This document shows, piece after piece, positions 54,927 through 63,034 of a DNA stretch of 64,000 nucleotides. The notes beneath the pieces are model-generated. The model searched no databases and had not been told where the DNA came from. It worked only from the letters and a program-made list of their open reading frames with translations. Each line of letters begins with the position of its first letter. Positions within the stretch are counted from its first letter, which is position 1. The DNA is from Competibacter_A sp037045535. Its GTDB lineage: Bacteria > Pseudomonadota > Gammaproteobacteria > Competibacterales > Competibacteraceae. Made by a program: the position numbers and the translations under genes. The stretch is taken from positions 310,001 to 374,000 of the forward strand of contig JBAOHI010000073.1 in the NCBI GenBank assembly GCA_037045535.1, given 5' to 3'.

Positions 54927-55001
54927 GGGCGATTAGCTCAGTGGGAGAGCACTACCTTCACACGGTAGGGGTCGCTGGTTCGAGCCCAGCATCGCCCACC
55001 A
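54927..55001 (+). tRNA. tRNA-Val (anticodon CAC)
   Basis: Cloverleaf folds completely: acceptor GGGCGAT with ATCGCCC, D-arm GCTCAGTGGGAGAGC, anticodon stem CTACC/GGTAG with loop TTCACAC (anticodon CAC), T-arm GCTGG-TTCGAGC-CCAGC, and encoded CCA. It reads GUG codons. CAC is less usual than TAC or GAC for valine tRNAs in this group. Confidence 0.93.
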
Positions 55002-55125
55002 TATCCTTTTCAGATGGCAATTTCCTGTCGGGGTTCACCACCCGTCAAACGCCTCCCCCCGCTCGCCATCCTCCGCCTGCCCAAAACCAAAGCCGCACGC
55101 GCTGAATGCACGCGCCCCAAATCAA

Positions 55126-55153
55126 ACAGGGGCACCGCGACCGGCGCCCCTGT
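55126..55153 (-). terminator. Terminator hairpin after crotonyl-CoA reductase gene
   Basis: ACAGGGGC (55126-55133) pairs GCCCCTGT (55146-55153); on the minus strand a T-rich TTTGATTT follows. It lies about 80 nt after the ccr stop. The rest of 55002-55233 holds nothing I can name. Confidence 0.6.
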
Positions 55154-55233
55154 AGGCACTGCTTCTCGACTCCCGGCTCGGTTCCAGGCAGAACGCAAGC
55201 CGGATGATGATTTACACCTTAGCGGCCTATTGC

Positions 55234-56985
55234 CTACTCCCCGATAATTTTGCGGACGACATCGGTCATGGAGAGGACACCGGTAGGCTGACCGTTCTCG
55301 GTGACGACCAAGCGGTGCATCCGCCGGCCGGTCATCAGGCTGACCGCCTCGCTGAGCAGGATCTCGGCGTCGCAGGTGGCACAGCCGGGGGTCATGATGT
55401 CCTTCGTCAGCATGGCGCGTGCCTCTTCCGGCGTGCGACCCTGCCGCGCCAGCACCATGTCGGTCTGCGAGACCACGCCAACGGCCTGGCCGGCATCCAT
55501 GACCACCACGGCGTGAATCTCATGATCGACCATGATCTTGGCGGCATGGCCAACGGTGTCGGTAGGGGCGCAAGCGATGATCCCGCGATGCATCAGATCC
55601 TTGACCCGAGTGCCGTCGTCGGTGATGGTCATCGCTTCAGCCTGGGCAACGCTGGGCAACGGCTCGGACATCGGGTAGGGGTGCGGGGTGGTATGCACGT
55701 CGCCGGTGGGCAGGGTCGGGTGGACGGTCGTCACCGGCGGCTTGCCGCTGGCGCCCTGGCCGAAGGCGGTGGCACCGACCAGCACCGCCATGTTGCCGTG
55801 CGGGTGCTTGTTCTCGTGCATCAGTTGATGGGCGACCGGGATTTCCTCATAGGTGAACGCCCGCGACAGGCAGGGGTCGAGCAAGCCGCGCAGCGCCAGT
55901 TCGTTCATTTGGTTGGATTGCTCGGTGTTGGCAAAGTGAGAGCCTTGCAGCCGCTTTTGGCGCATCCACAGGTAACGTAGATCCACCGTGGCGTTGTAGC
56001 CGGTGGTGCCGGCGCAGACCACGACCATGCCGCCGGTTTCGCAGACGAAGATCGAAGTCGGAATGGTGGTTTCGCCGGGGTGTTCGAAGACCAGGTTCGG
56101 CGCCCGCTTTTCGCCCAACACCTCCCAGATCTTGGCGCCGAAGGCCCGCACGCCCTTCATCCATTTGGCGTAGCCGACGTTGTCCTTCCAGTGCGGCAGC
56201 ATGCCCCAGTGGTCGAACTCGTTGCGGTTGATGCAACCCTTGGCGCCCAGCTTCATGCAGTAGTCGAACTTGTCTTCGCCAGAGACCATGGCAATCGGGG
56301 TCGCGCCCGCCGCCTTGACGATCTGGATGGCCATCGAGCCCAAACCGCCGGCACCGCCCCACACCAGCACCACATCACCCTTTTTGACGGCGTTGACGCC
56401 CCAGCCGTGCAGCATCCGCCAGGCGGTCGCCGCGACCAGGGTGTAGGCTGCCGCCTCTTCCCAATTCATGTGCTTGGGCTTGGGCATGCACTGCTGGGCC
56501 TGGACCTTGGTGAACTGGGCGAAGCTGCCCCAGTTGGTTTCGTAGCCCCAGATTCTGAAGGTGGGCGAGTACATGGGATCGCCGCCACTCTTGACCCAAG
56601 CGCAATCCCGGCTGTACTGGCCGCAATGCATCACCACTTCGTCGCCGACCTTGACGTTGGTGACCCCCTTACCGACCTTGTAGACGATGCCGGAGGCGTC
56701 GCTGCCGCCGATGTGGAAATCTTCCTTTTCGCCGGCTTTGTTGCGGGCGCCGATGACGTTGACCGGAATGCCTAGCCCGGCCCAGACGTTGTTGTAGTTG
56801 ATCCCCGCCGCCATCACGTACACCAGCACTTCGTCATCGGCGATGGGCGGGACGTTGACGACTTCCTTTTGGAACGCTTCCGTCGGCTTGCCAAACCGTT
56901 CTGCTCGGATCAGCCAGGCGTGCATCTTCTCGGGGATTACGCCTAACGGGGGTTGCTCGCCCAGGTTGTAAAGTTCTTTGGCCAT
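55234..56985 (-). CDS. ccr: Crotonyl-CoA carboxylase/reductase fused to a CBS pair
   Basis: A 583-aa fusion. Residues 1 to about 430 are crotonyl-CoA carboxylase/reductase (crotonyl-CoA + CO2 + NADPH to ethylmalonyl-CoA): VMAAGINYNNVWAGLGIPVN, GGSDASGIVYKVGKGVTNVK, GYETNWGSFAQFTKVQAQQC, NADP motif VWGGAGGLGSMAIQIVKAAG and QGSHFANTEQSNQMNEL. After a Pro/Thr linker, about residues 460-583 form a tandem CBS pair (VKDLMHRGIIACAPTDTVGH, VVVMDAGQAVGVVSQTDMV, LTKDIMTPGCATCDAEILLS, GVLSMTDVVRKI). A typical Ccr has about 430 aa, so the CBS part is extra; it could sense adenine nucleotides. AGAGGAAT precedes the ATG. Confidence 0.93.
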   Translation of the reverse strand: MAKELYNLGEQPPLGVIPEKMHAWLIRAERFGKPTEAFQKEVVNVPPIADDEVLVYVMAAGINYNNVWAGLGIPVNVIGARNKAGEKEDFHIGGSDASGIVYKVGKGVTNVKVGDEVVMHCGQYSRDCAWVKSGGDPMYSPTFRIWGYETNWGSFAQFTKVQAQQCMPKPKHMNWEEAAAYTLVAATAWRMLHGWGVNAVKKGDVVLVWGGAGGLGSMAIQIVKAAGATPIAMVSGEDKFDYCMKLGAKGCINRNEFDHWGMLPHWKDNVGYAKWMKGVRAFGAKIWEVLGEKRAPNLVFEHPGETTIPTSIFVCETGGMVVVCAGTTGYNATVDLRYLWMRQKRLQGSHFANTEQSNQMNELALRGLLDPCLSRAFTYEEIPVAHQLMHENKHPHGNMAVLVGATAFGQGASGKPPVTTVHPTLPTGDVHTTPHPYPMSEPLPSVAQAEAMTITDDGTRVKDLMHRGIIACAPTDTVGHAAKIMVDHEIHAVVVMDAGQAVGVVSQTDMVLARQGRTPEEARAMLTKDIMTPGCATCDAEILLSEAVSLMTGRRMHRLVVTENGQPTGVLSMTDVVRKIIGE

Positions 56986-57060
56986 TTTGATTCCTCTTTT
57001 GTTGGAGTTTGTTGCTTAAGTCAGATACCGTGGGGCACCGAGGGGTCAGGCATGGACTTG

Positions 57061-58053
57061 CTAGCCCCCGGCTTTGATTTCCTGAATCACGCGTGCGCGC
57101 AGGGCCTCATATTCGGCGATGGGCGAGCGGCGCGGGACTTCCTCCAGGGCAGCGAACAACGCACTCTCGCCGCCTAATCGGTTAATGCCGTAGCGACCGA
57201 ACTCCTCGCGCAAGTGCTTGACCAGCCATTCCGCCTGACAGCGCTGGCGGCGCGCGGTGAACTGGCCACGCGCCAACAGCCATTCCCGGTGGCTGTCCAG
57301 CGCGTCGGCAAGCTGCTCGATACCGCTACCCAACGCGGCGCTGGCGGACAAGGCCGGCACCTGCCAACCTTCCGGGTCCATCTGCCGCCGCAGGGTGTTG
57401 CGTAGCTCGGACAGGGTTTTGCGCGCCGCCATGCCGATGTCTTCCTTGTTGACGACGATGACGTGTGGAATTTCCATGATGCCGGCCTTAAGAAACTGAA
57501 TGCTGTCACCGGAAGCCGGCTGAGCAACGAAGCAGGTGGTGTCGGTCATCTTGGAGACGTCGATTTCCTTCTGCCCGACGCCCACCGTTTCCACCAGCAC
57601 GATATCGAACGCCGCCAGCATCGCCAGACTCATCGGCCAGACTTCCGCGCTCAGGCCGCCGAACTCGCCGCGACAGGCCAGCGAGCGGATGAACACTTCA
57701 CGGTCGGCACCGCTGGCGTGCATCCGCAACCGATCACCCAGCAAGGCACCGCCGGTGATCGGACTGGACGGATCGACCGCCAGAATAGCGACCTTCAATC
57801 CCCGCCGCCGCCAGACCTGAATCAGCGCGGCGGTCAGCGACGACTTGCCGGCGCCTGGTGGACCGGTGATGCCGATCAAGTGGCCACTACTATCCAGCTT
57901 CTCCGTCGGCAACGCATCCAGAAACGCGGCAGCACATTGGCGGGCCGCTGGTCGGCGGTCGTCCAACAGGTTAAGTGCCTTCGCCAGCGCCAGCCGGTCA
58001 CGTCCGCCGACGGCGGCAGCCAGCGCGGCCGGTTCGGGGAGCGCGGATGTCAT
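57061..58053 (-). CDS. meaB: G-protein chaperone MeaB for acyl-CoA mutase
   Basis: A 330-aa MeaB/ArgK-family P-loop GTPase that loads and protects B12-dependent acyl-CoA mutases. Walker A GITGPPGAGKSSLTAALIQV, LAVDPSSPITGGALLGDRLR, the DIVLVETVGVGQ motif and VVNKEDIG (guanine-binding NKxD) are visible. The start overlaps the mutase stop by 4 nt (ATGA), matching its role for Ecm. Confidence 0.95.
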   Translation of the reverse strand: MTSALPEPAALAAAVGGRDRLALAKALNLLDDRRPAARQCAAAFLDALPTEKLDSSGHLIGITGPPGAGKSSLTAALIQVWRRRGLKVAILAVDPSSPITGGALLGDRLRMHASGADREVFIRSLACRGEFGGLSAEVWPMSLAMLAAFDIVLVETVGVGQKEIDVSKMTDTTCFVAQPASGDSIQFLKAGIMEIPHVIVVNKEDIGMAARKTLSELRNTLRRQMDPEGWQVPALSASAALGSGIEQLADALDSHREWLLARGQFTARRQRCQAEWLVKHLREEFGRYGINRLGGESALFAALEEVPRRSPIAEYEALRARVIQEIKAGG

Positions 58054-60051
58054 ACCACCGCGACCGGTTTCAGGTCATTGGCTTTGCGAATCAGGTTGAG
58101 GATGTCCACCATAATGCCGTTCATATCGATGTCCTTGGGCGTGTAGACGGCGGCGATACCGCGATCCTTGAGCAGCTTGGCATCGCTTTCGGGAATGATG
58201 CCACCGATGACGACCGGCAATCCCTTCAGCCCGACTTTGCCCAGTTGATCGAACACGTCCTCGACCATTTCCACATGGCTGCCGGACAACACCGACAGCC
58301 CGATCAAATGCACCCCTTCTTCCAGCGCCGCCTTGGCGATTTGTTCCGGGGTCAGGCGGATCCCTTCGTAGACGATCTCGAAGCCGACATCGCGACCCTT
58401 GACCGCGATCTGCTCGGCGCCGTTGCTGTGACCATCCAGGCCCGGCTTGCCGATCAGCAGGCGCAGCGGTCGGCCCAATTCCTCGCCGGTCTTATCGACC
58501 TGAGTGCGAATCGCCACCGCCCGGACACCGCGACTGTCGTCGTTGGCGGGAATGTCGATGCCAGTGGGAGCGCGGTATTCGCCGAAAATGTCGCGCAGAG
58601 TCTGCGACCATTCGCCAGTCGTTACCCCGGCATGGGCGCATAGAATCGATGCCGGCATGATATTGGCGCCGCTGCGTGCCGTTTCCGCTAAATTAGCCAG
58701 TGCCGCCTTGACCTCGGCACTGTTGCGCTGAGCGCGGAAGGCGTTGAGCCGCTCGATCTGCTCGCGTTCGGCGCGCGGATCGACTTTCATGATGCCGCTG
58801 TCCTTGCCGCCGGTCAGCGGTGACTCCTCGGTTTCCTTGAAGCAATTTAGGCCAACGATCTTCAGGTCGCCGCGTTCGATGGCCCGCATCCGTTCGGTGT
58901 GGCTGGTCACCAGTTGCCGCTTGACGTAGCCGGATTCGATGGCCTGCACCATGCCGCCCTGTTCCTGCACACGGGCCATTTCCGCCGTCGCGCCGTCCAC
59001 CAGGGATTTGACCTTGGCGGCGATGACCGGCGAGCCGTCGAAAATGTCGCCGTATTCCAGCAAGTCGGTTTCAAGGACCAGAACCTGCTGCATCCGCAGC
59101 GCCCATTGCTGATCCCACGGCCGGGGCAGACCCAATGCCTCGTTCCAGGCCGGAAGCTGGATGGCGCGGGCGCGAGCTTTCTTGGACAGACTGACGCCCA
59201 GCATTTCCAGCACGATGCGCTGGACGTTGTTTTCCGGCTGCGCCTCGGTCAAGCCCAGCGAATTGACCTGCACGCCGTAGCGGAAGCGGCGCATCTCCTC
59301 GCTTTGCGCGCCGTAGCGTTCCTGGGTGAGCTTGTCCCACATCTCGCCGAACGCCCGCATTTTGCAAGTTTCCTCGATGAAGCGGATGCCGGCGTTGACG
59401 AAGAAGGAAATCCGTCCGACCACCTGCTCGAAACCGTCCGCGCCGATCTGGCCGGAATCGCGCACCGCGTCCATCACCGCGATGGCGGTGGACAGGGCGT
59501 AGGCGAGTTCCTGAGTCGGGGTCGCGCCGGCTTCTTGCAAGTGATAACTACAGATGTTGGTCGGATTCCACTTGGGAATGTTCTTGACCGTGTAGGCGAT
59601 GATGTCGGTGGTCAGCCGGACCGAAGGCGCGGGCGGAAAGATGTAGGTACCGCGTGACAGATATTCCTTGAGGATGTCGTTCTGGGTGGTGCCTTGCAGT
59701 TGCGCCGGTTTCGCACCTTGGCGCTCGGCGGTAGCGACGTACAGCGCCAGCAACCAAGCGGCGGTGGCGTTGATGGTCATCGAGGTGTTCATCTGGCCCA
59801 GCGGGATCTGATCGAACAGCGCCTCCATGTCGCCGATGTTGCAAATCGGCACGCCGACCTTGCCAACTTCGCCGCGCGCCAGCGGATGATCGGCGTCGTA
59901 GCCGGTTTGGGTCGGCAGAGTCGAACGCCACCGACAGCCCGGTTTGTCCCTTGCTCAGATTAGTGCGGTACAGCTCATTAGATGCCTTGGCGGAAGAATG
60001 GCCGGAATAGGTCCGCATCAACCAGGGTTTATCGCGTTTTGGGGTAGACAT
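58050..60051 (-). pseudogene. ecm: Ethylmalonyl-CoA mutase (B12-dependent), frameshifted near the N-terminus
   Basis: About 667 codons from MSTPKRDKPWLMRTYSGHSS (60051) to 58050. It converts ethylmalonyl-CoA to methylsuccinyl-CoA. The N-terminus ends KGQTGLSVAFD, then the frame shifts: an extra base at 59919 (T on the coding strand) is enough. Dropping it gives FDLPTQTGYDADHPLA, the expected continuation. The rest is intact: NTSMTINATAAWLLALYVAT, NIGDMEALFDQIP and the C-terminal B12 domain with GKPGLDGHSNGAEQIAVKGR, the DGHSNG form typical of Ecm. The error at a key step in a pathway cluster suggests a miscall rather than true loss. Confidence 0.88.
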
Positions 60052-60131
60052 CGGGCACCTCGTAGTAGTTGTTGTAGGGGTAAATGTTCTTGCTTTCTTG
60101 TTGTGTCTTGAGAGTTGAATTTTTTAATTAT

Positions 60132-60533
60132 TCATTGATCTGAATTTTTCAAATTTTCCAAGTCGTCTAAATCCTTCAACCTTCCACTAGTCTGTTTGTT
60201 TACTATTAAGTCGCTTACTCCTATCACATTTAGAGCGATCTCGTCGTGTTGAACAATCATCTTATTTTTATAGCAACTTTCAAAGTCAACTCCATCAATT
60301 GCTGTCAGAACATCTATGCGAAATGGCGGATAACCCATTTGTATTATATTGCCTGATTTAATGAAATCAGCCTCAGTCAAATCGAAGGAAGCAAAGCCAA
60401 AATCATCAAGTACTCTTACCATTTTCCGAGCATTTTCGACGGTGGCGTTGATCCAGATACCTAAATTTCCCGTACTTAATTCTCCCGTATATGTAACCTT
60501 TGGTGCTAGTTTGTTTATGGCAAGCAATTTCAA
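60132..60533 (-). pseudogene. Nucleotidyltransferase-like protein, N-terminally truncated and motif-lost
   Basis: A 133-aa frame from TTG 60533. The part GNLGIWINATVENARKMVRV through LTEADFIKSGNIIQMGYPPF and RIDVLTAIDGVDFESCYKNK to SGRLKDLDDLENL resembles the DUF6036/AbiEii-like nucleotidyltransferases. In those the catalytic motif is GDLDIW; here it is GNLGIW, with both aspartates gone, and the usual GGxA N-terminal part before it is missing. I therefore take it as a remnant. Confidence 0.55.
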
Positions 60534-60640
60534 ATGCTTACGGGATTCATGCTGATGGTGCCAAGCAATCGGCCATCATGCAAATCAACGACTTAATGAA
60601 TAAAACTAGCACCATTGGTTATGTACTTGCTTGACCCGAA

Positions 60641-61810
60641 TCATTTCTTTTCACTTAACACTAACCCAGCAATCAATAGCGGTAATGTAAACATTATATA
60701 TCCTTTACCTTCCCAAGTTTGCCATGCTTTCAAGTAAAGGAAACCATTACTTAACAATTCATTAATACCTACGAATATAAATGGTATAGACAGGACCGCC
60801 CATAAGAAAAACATCCAAGTTGAAGGGCATTCTGTTAAGCATAGCCACCGATACCAACCGAACACAGCCCAAGTCAAAACACCCAAAAAAAGTATTATTA
60901 GCGACCCACCATGAGCTGCCCGACCAATCACATGCAATGGCTGATAAAAAACCCCTTGGTCATATGCCCAAACCCAAAAGATGATGTGAATAGTTACAGT
61001 AACCCCAACTGATATAATTAAAAATACTTTTGCTCGAATATAATCTATCTTTACCAGGCATATACTCAGCGCTATAGGGAAAATAACAAATGGCACTCTA
61101 GCTGTTGCAACTATACCGACTAGAATAGCGATGACGATAAAATAGATATTGTCTTTGTAATAAAAGTTTAGCGCCAAAGTTAGACCAACAAAAGCTAAAA
61201 TTATTGCTGGTAAATCGTGGCCAATGATACTCATTTGCAGAAAATTTAGAGATGCCAGCACTAATATAATATAAATGAAAGCGTATGTCGCCTTATAAAG
61301 GCTAGCCAATATAAGTCCAGAAAAAAATAAGTAAATAGGTGTAAGGATTGTAATCAACCCACCCAACAATAGAGGAGAGTTTAATAGTATCCACCCTGGC
61401 CCAGGGCTAATTGGCGCGCCATCAAATATTCTGATGGAATAAGGATTTAATCTATTATAAAATAGCGCCACGGCCGGCTCTATTAAAGCGCTAGGTGCTG
61501 AGCTGGGATTTGGCACTAACCGAGTCCCCGGATAAAGCAATATATTTAGTAAGCAAAGTCCCACAACAGGTAAAAGCCACAGTAGATTATTACTTAAAAT
61601 ATCAGCTCTTCTCAGGCCGAATGCTTCAATTGAAAAAGCTAAAAAAACCAACAAAAGAGAATAAGATAAGATAAGAGAAATTGAATATTCAGAAAAAAAT
61701 ACTATAAAAAAAGGCGCTGCAGTAACCACTGAAATCACTACATATAAAACATAATAAAAATATAATTTTTTATCTGTCATCATGAACAGCTTAAGACTGC
61801 AATCAATCAA
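60641..61810 (-). CDS. Polytopic membrane protein of unknown function
   Basis: A 389-aa protein with about ten hydrophobic helices. The start could be MIDCSLKLFMMTDKKLYFYY (61810) or the later MMTDKK. A periplasm-side loop with LFYNRLNPYSIRIFDGAPIS and PGPGWILLNSP resembles loops in GT-C-type membrane glycosyltransferases (GT87-like), but I see no catalytic motif I can trust. Codon use is strongly AT-rich compared with neighbours, suggesting horizontal acquisition. Confidence 0.6.
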   Translation of the reverse strand: MIDCSLKLFMMTDKKLYFYYVLYVVISVVTAAPFFIVFFSEYSISLILSYSLLLVFLAFSIEAFGLRRADILSNNLLWLLPVVGLCLLNILLYPGTRLVPNPSSAPSALIEPAVALFYNRLNPYSIRIFDGAPISPGPGWILLNSPLLLGGLITILTPIYLFFSGLILASLYKATYAFIYIILVLASLNFLQMSIIGHDLPAIILAFVGLTLALNFYYKDNIYFIVIAILVGIVATARVPFVIFPIALSICLVKIDYIRAKVFLIISVGVTVTIHIIFWVWAYDQGVFYQPLHVIGRAAHGGSLIILFLGVLTWAVFGWYRWLCLTECPSTWMFFLWAVLSIPFIFVGINELLSNGFLYLKAWQTWEGKGYIMFTLPLLIAGLVLSEKK

Positions 61811-61858
61811 AGATTAACCCCTCTCCACATGATCAGAGAGGGGCCACCATCATTCACC

Positions 61859-63031
61859 TCACGCCGGCCGCCGTTTAATCAACAACCGCCGTTCGATCTC
61901 GAAGATCTTGTTGCTGAGCTTTTCCTTGCTGAGCTTTTGTTTATCATTCTCCTTGATGAACAGATCCGCGCCGTAGGTTTGCAACGCATCGGCGGCGCTG
62001 ATGTTCTTCACACCGATGAACTGGAAAGTCACGACACCGGCGGTATCAGTATTGGGTAGAGCCTCGGTCGCGATGACCCTCGACAACGCTGCCACCGTAT
62101 CCCCGGACACGGCCGGCTGAGTGTGATAACCCTCGGTGAAGCCCAGTTCCCACAGCGCGTTTTCGCTGACATCGCGACTGGCCAAGCCTTCCAGCCAGGC
62201 GAACACCAGACCGCCGTAGACAATCGGTTCGCCGCTCATCTTGCCCGACAGCCCGGTGCTGTACACCCGATCAAAGTGCAGCGGATGGGTGTTGCCGACC
62301 AGATAAGTCCAGGCCATGTGCTCGTCGGTGATGGTGCGGCCGTTGGTGTGGACGATCAGATCGCCCAGCGAGAAGTCCTCGAAATAGGTGTTGGGACCGG
62401 TCAACTGGCTCGGATAGCCACCCGCATGGATCGGCAAATCCACCACCGGATGTTCCACCCATGGGAATTCCACCGGCGTGGTCGGGGCCGGTGTGGTGGG
62501 CAGCCGGTCGCCACGATAGCCGACCATAATCTTGCGCTCGTACTGCAATACGACTTGATTATGCTGGTTCACACCCAGGGTGCGAATCAGCACGATGCCT
62601 GGCTTGTCCTCGCCGCGCGCCTTGCGGTCCATTACCTTGGTATAACCGCGCAGCGTGTCGCCCGGATAGACCGGCCGCAGGAATTGCACGTTGTAATAGC
62701 CGAGATTGGCGATGGCCTTCTCGGAATCGTTATGCACCCCCAAGGACAGCACCACGTTGAACACCATCTGCGGGCTGGCCGGCAAATCCGAGAAACCATG
62801 CGCCTTCGCGTATTCCAGATTCAGATACAGCGGATTGCACTGCATGAACACGCGAGCGAAATCCAACATCGGCCCGCGCTCAAACGTATAACCACGCGGA
62901 TGGACGAACACCTGTCCCGGCACGAACTCATCCAGATAGCGCCCGTATTGCGGCCGCCGCGCCCACTCCAGACTCACCGCCACCGATCCGGCGACTTCCG
63001 CTTGCTCGCTCAATCGCATCGAAAAACTCAT
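61859..63031 (-). CDS. mch: Mesaconyl-CoA hydratase (MaoC-like)
   Basis: A 390-aa protein with two MaoC/hot-dog folds that hydrates mesaconyl-CoA (2-methylfumaryl-CoA) to beta-methylmalyl-CoA in the ethylmalonyl-CoA pathway. The first half has DEFVPGQVFVHPRGYTFERG and NPLYLNLEYAKAHGF; the second FEDFSLGDLIVHTNGRTITD, EHMAWTYLVGNTHPLHFDRV and the YGGLVFAWLEGL motif. It starts 3 nt after the mcd stop. Confidence 0.9.
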   Translation of the reverse strand: MSFSMRLSEQAEVAGSVAVSLEWARRPQYGRYLDEFVPGQVFVHPRGYTFERGPMLDFARVFMQCNPLYLNLEYAKAHGFSDLPASPQMVFNVVLSLGVHNDSEKAIANLGYYNVQFLRPVYPGDTLRGYTKVMDRKARGEDKPGIVLIRTLGVNQHNQVVLQYERKIMVGYRGDRLPTTPAPTTPVEFPWVEHPVVDLPIHAGGYPSQLTGPNTYFEDFSLGDLIVHTNGRTITDEHMAWTYLVGNTHPLHFDRVYSTGLSGKMSGEPIVYGGLVFAWLEGLASRDVSENALWELGFTEGYHTQPAVSGDTVAALSRVIATEALPNTDTAGVVTFQFIGVKNISAADALQTYGADLFIKENDKQKLSKEKLSNKIFEIERRLLIKRRPA

Positions 63032-63034
63032 GGT

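Larger units (their letters stand above)
60052..61858. other. AT-rich insertion inside the ethylmalonyl-CoA cluster
   Basis: Between mch and ecm, base composition drops sharply to AT-rich and two genes unrelated to the pathway appear (a decayed nucleotidyltransferase-like gene and a polytopic membrane protein). GC-rich pathway genes resume on both sides. No transposase or clear direct repeats were found at the edges. Confidence 0.6.
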
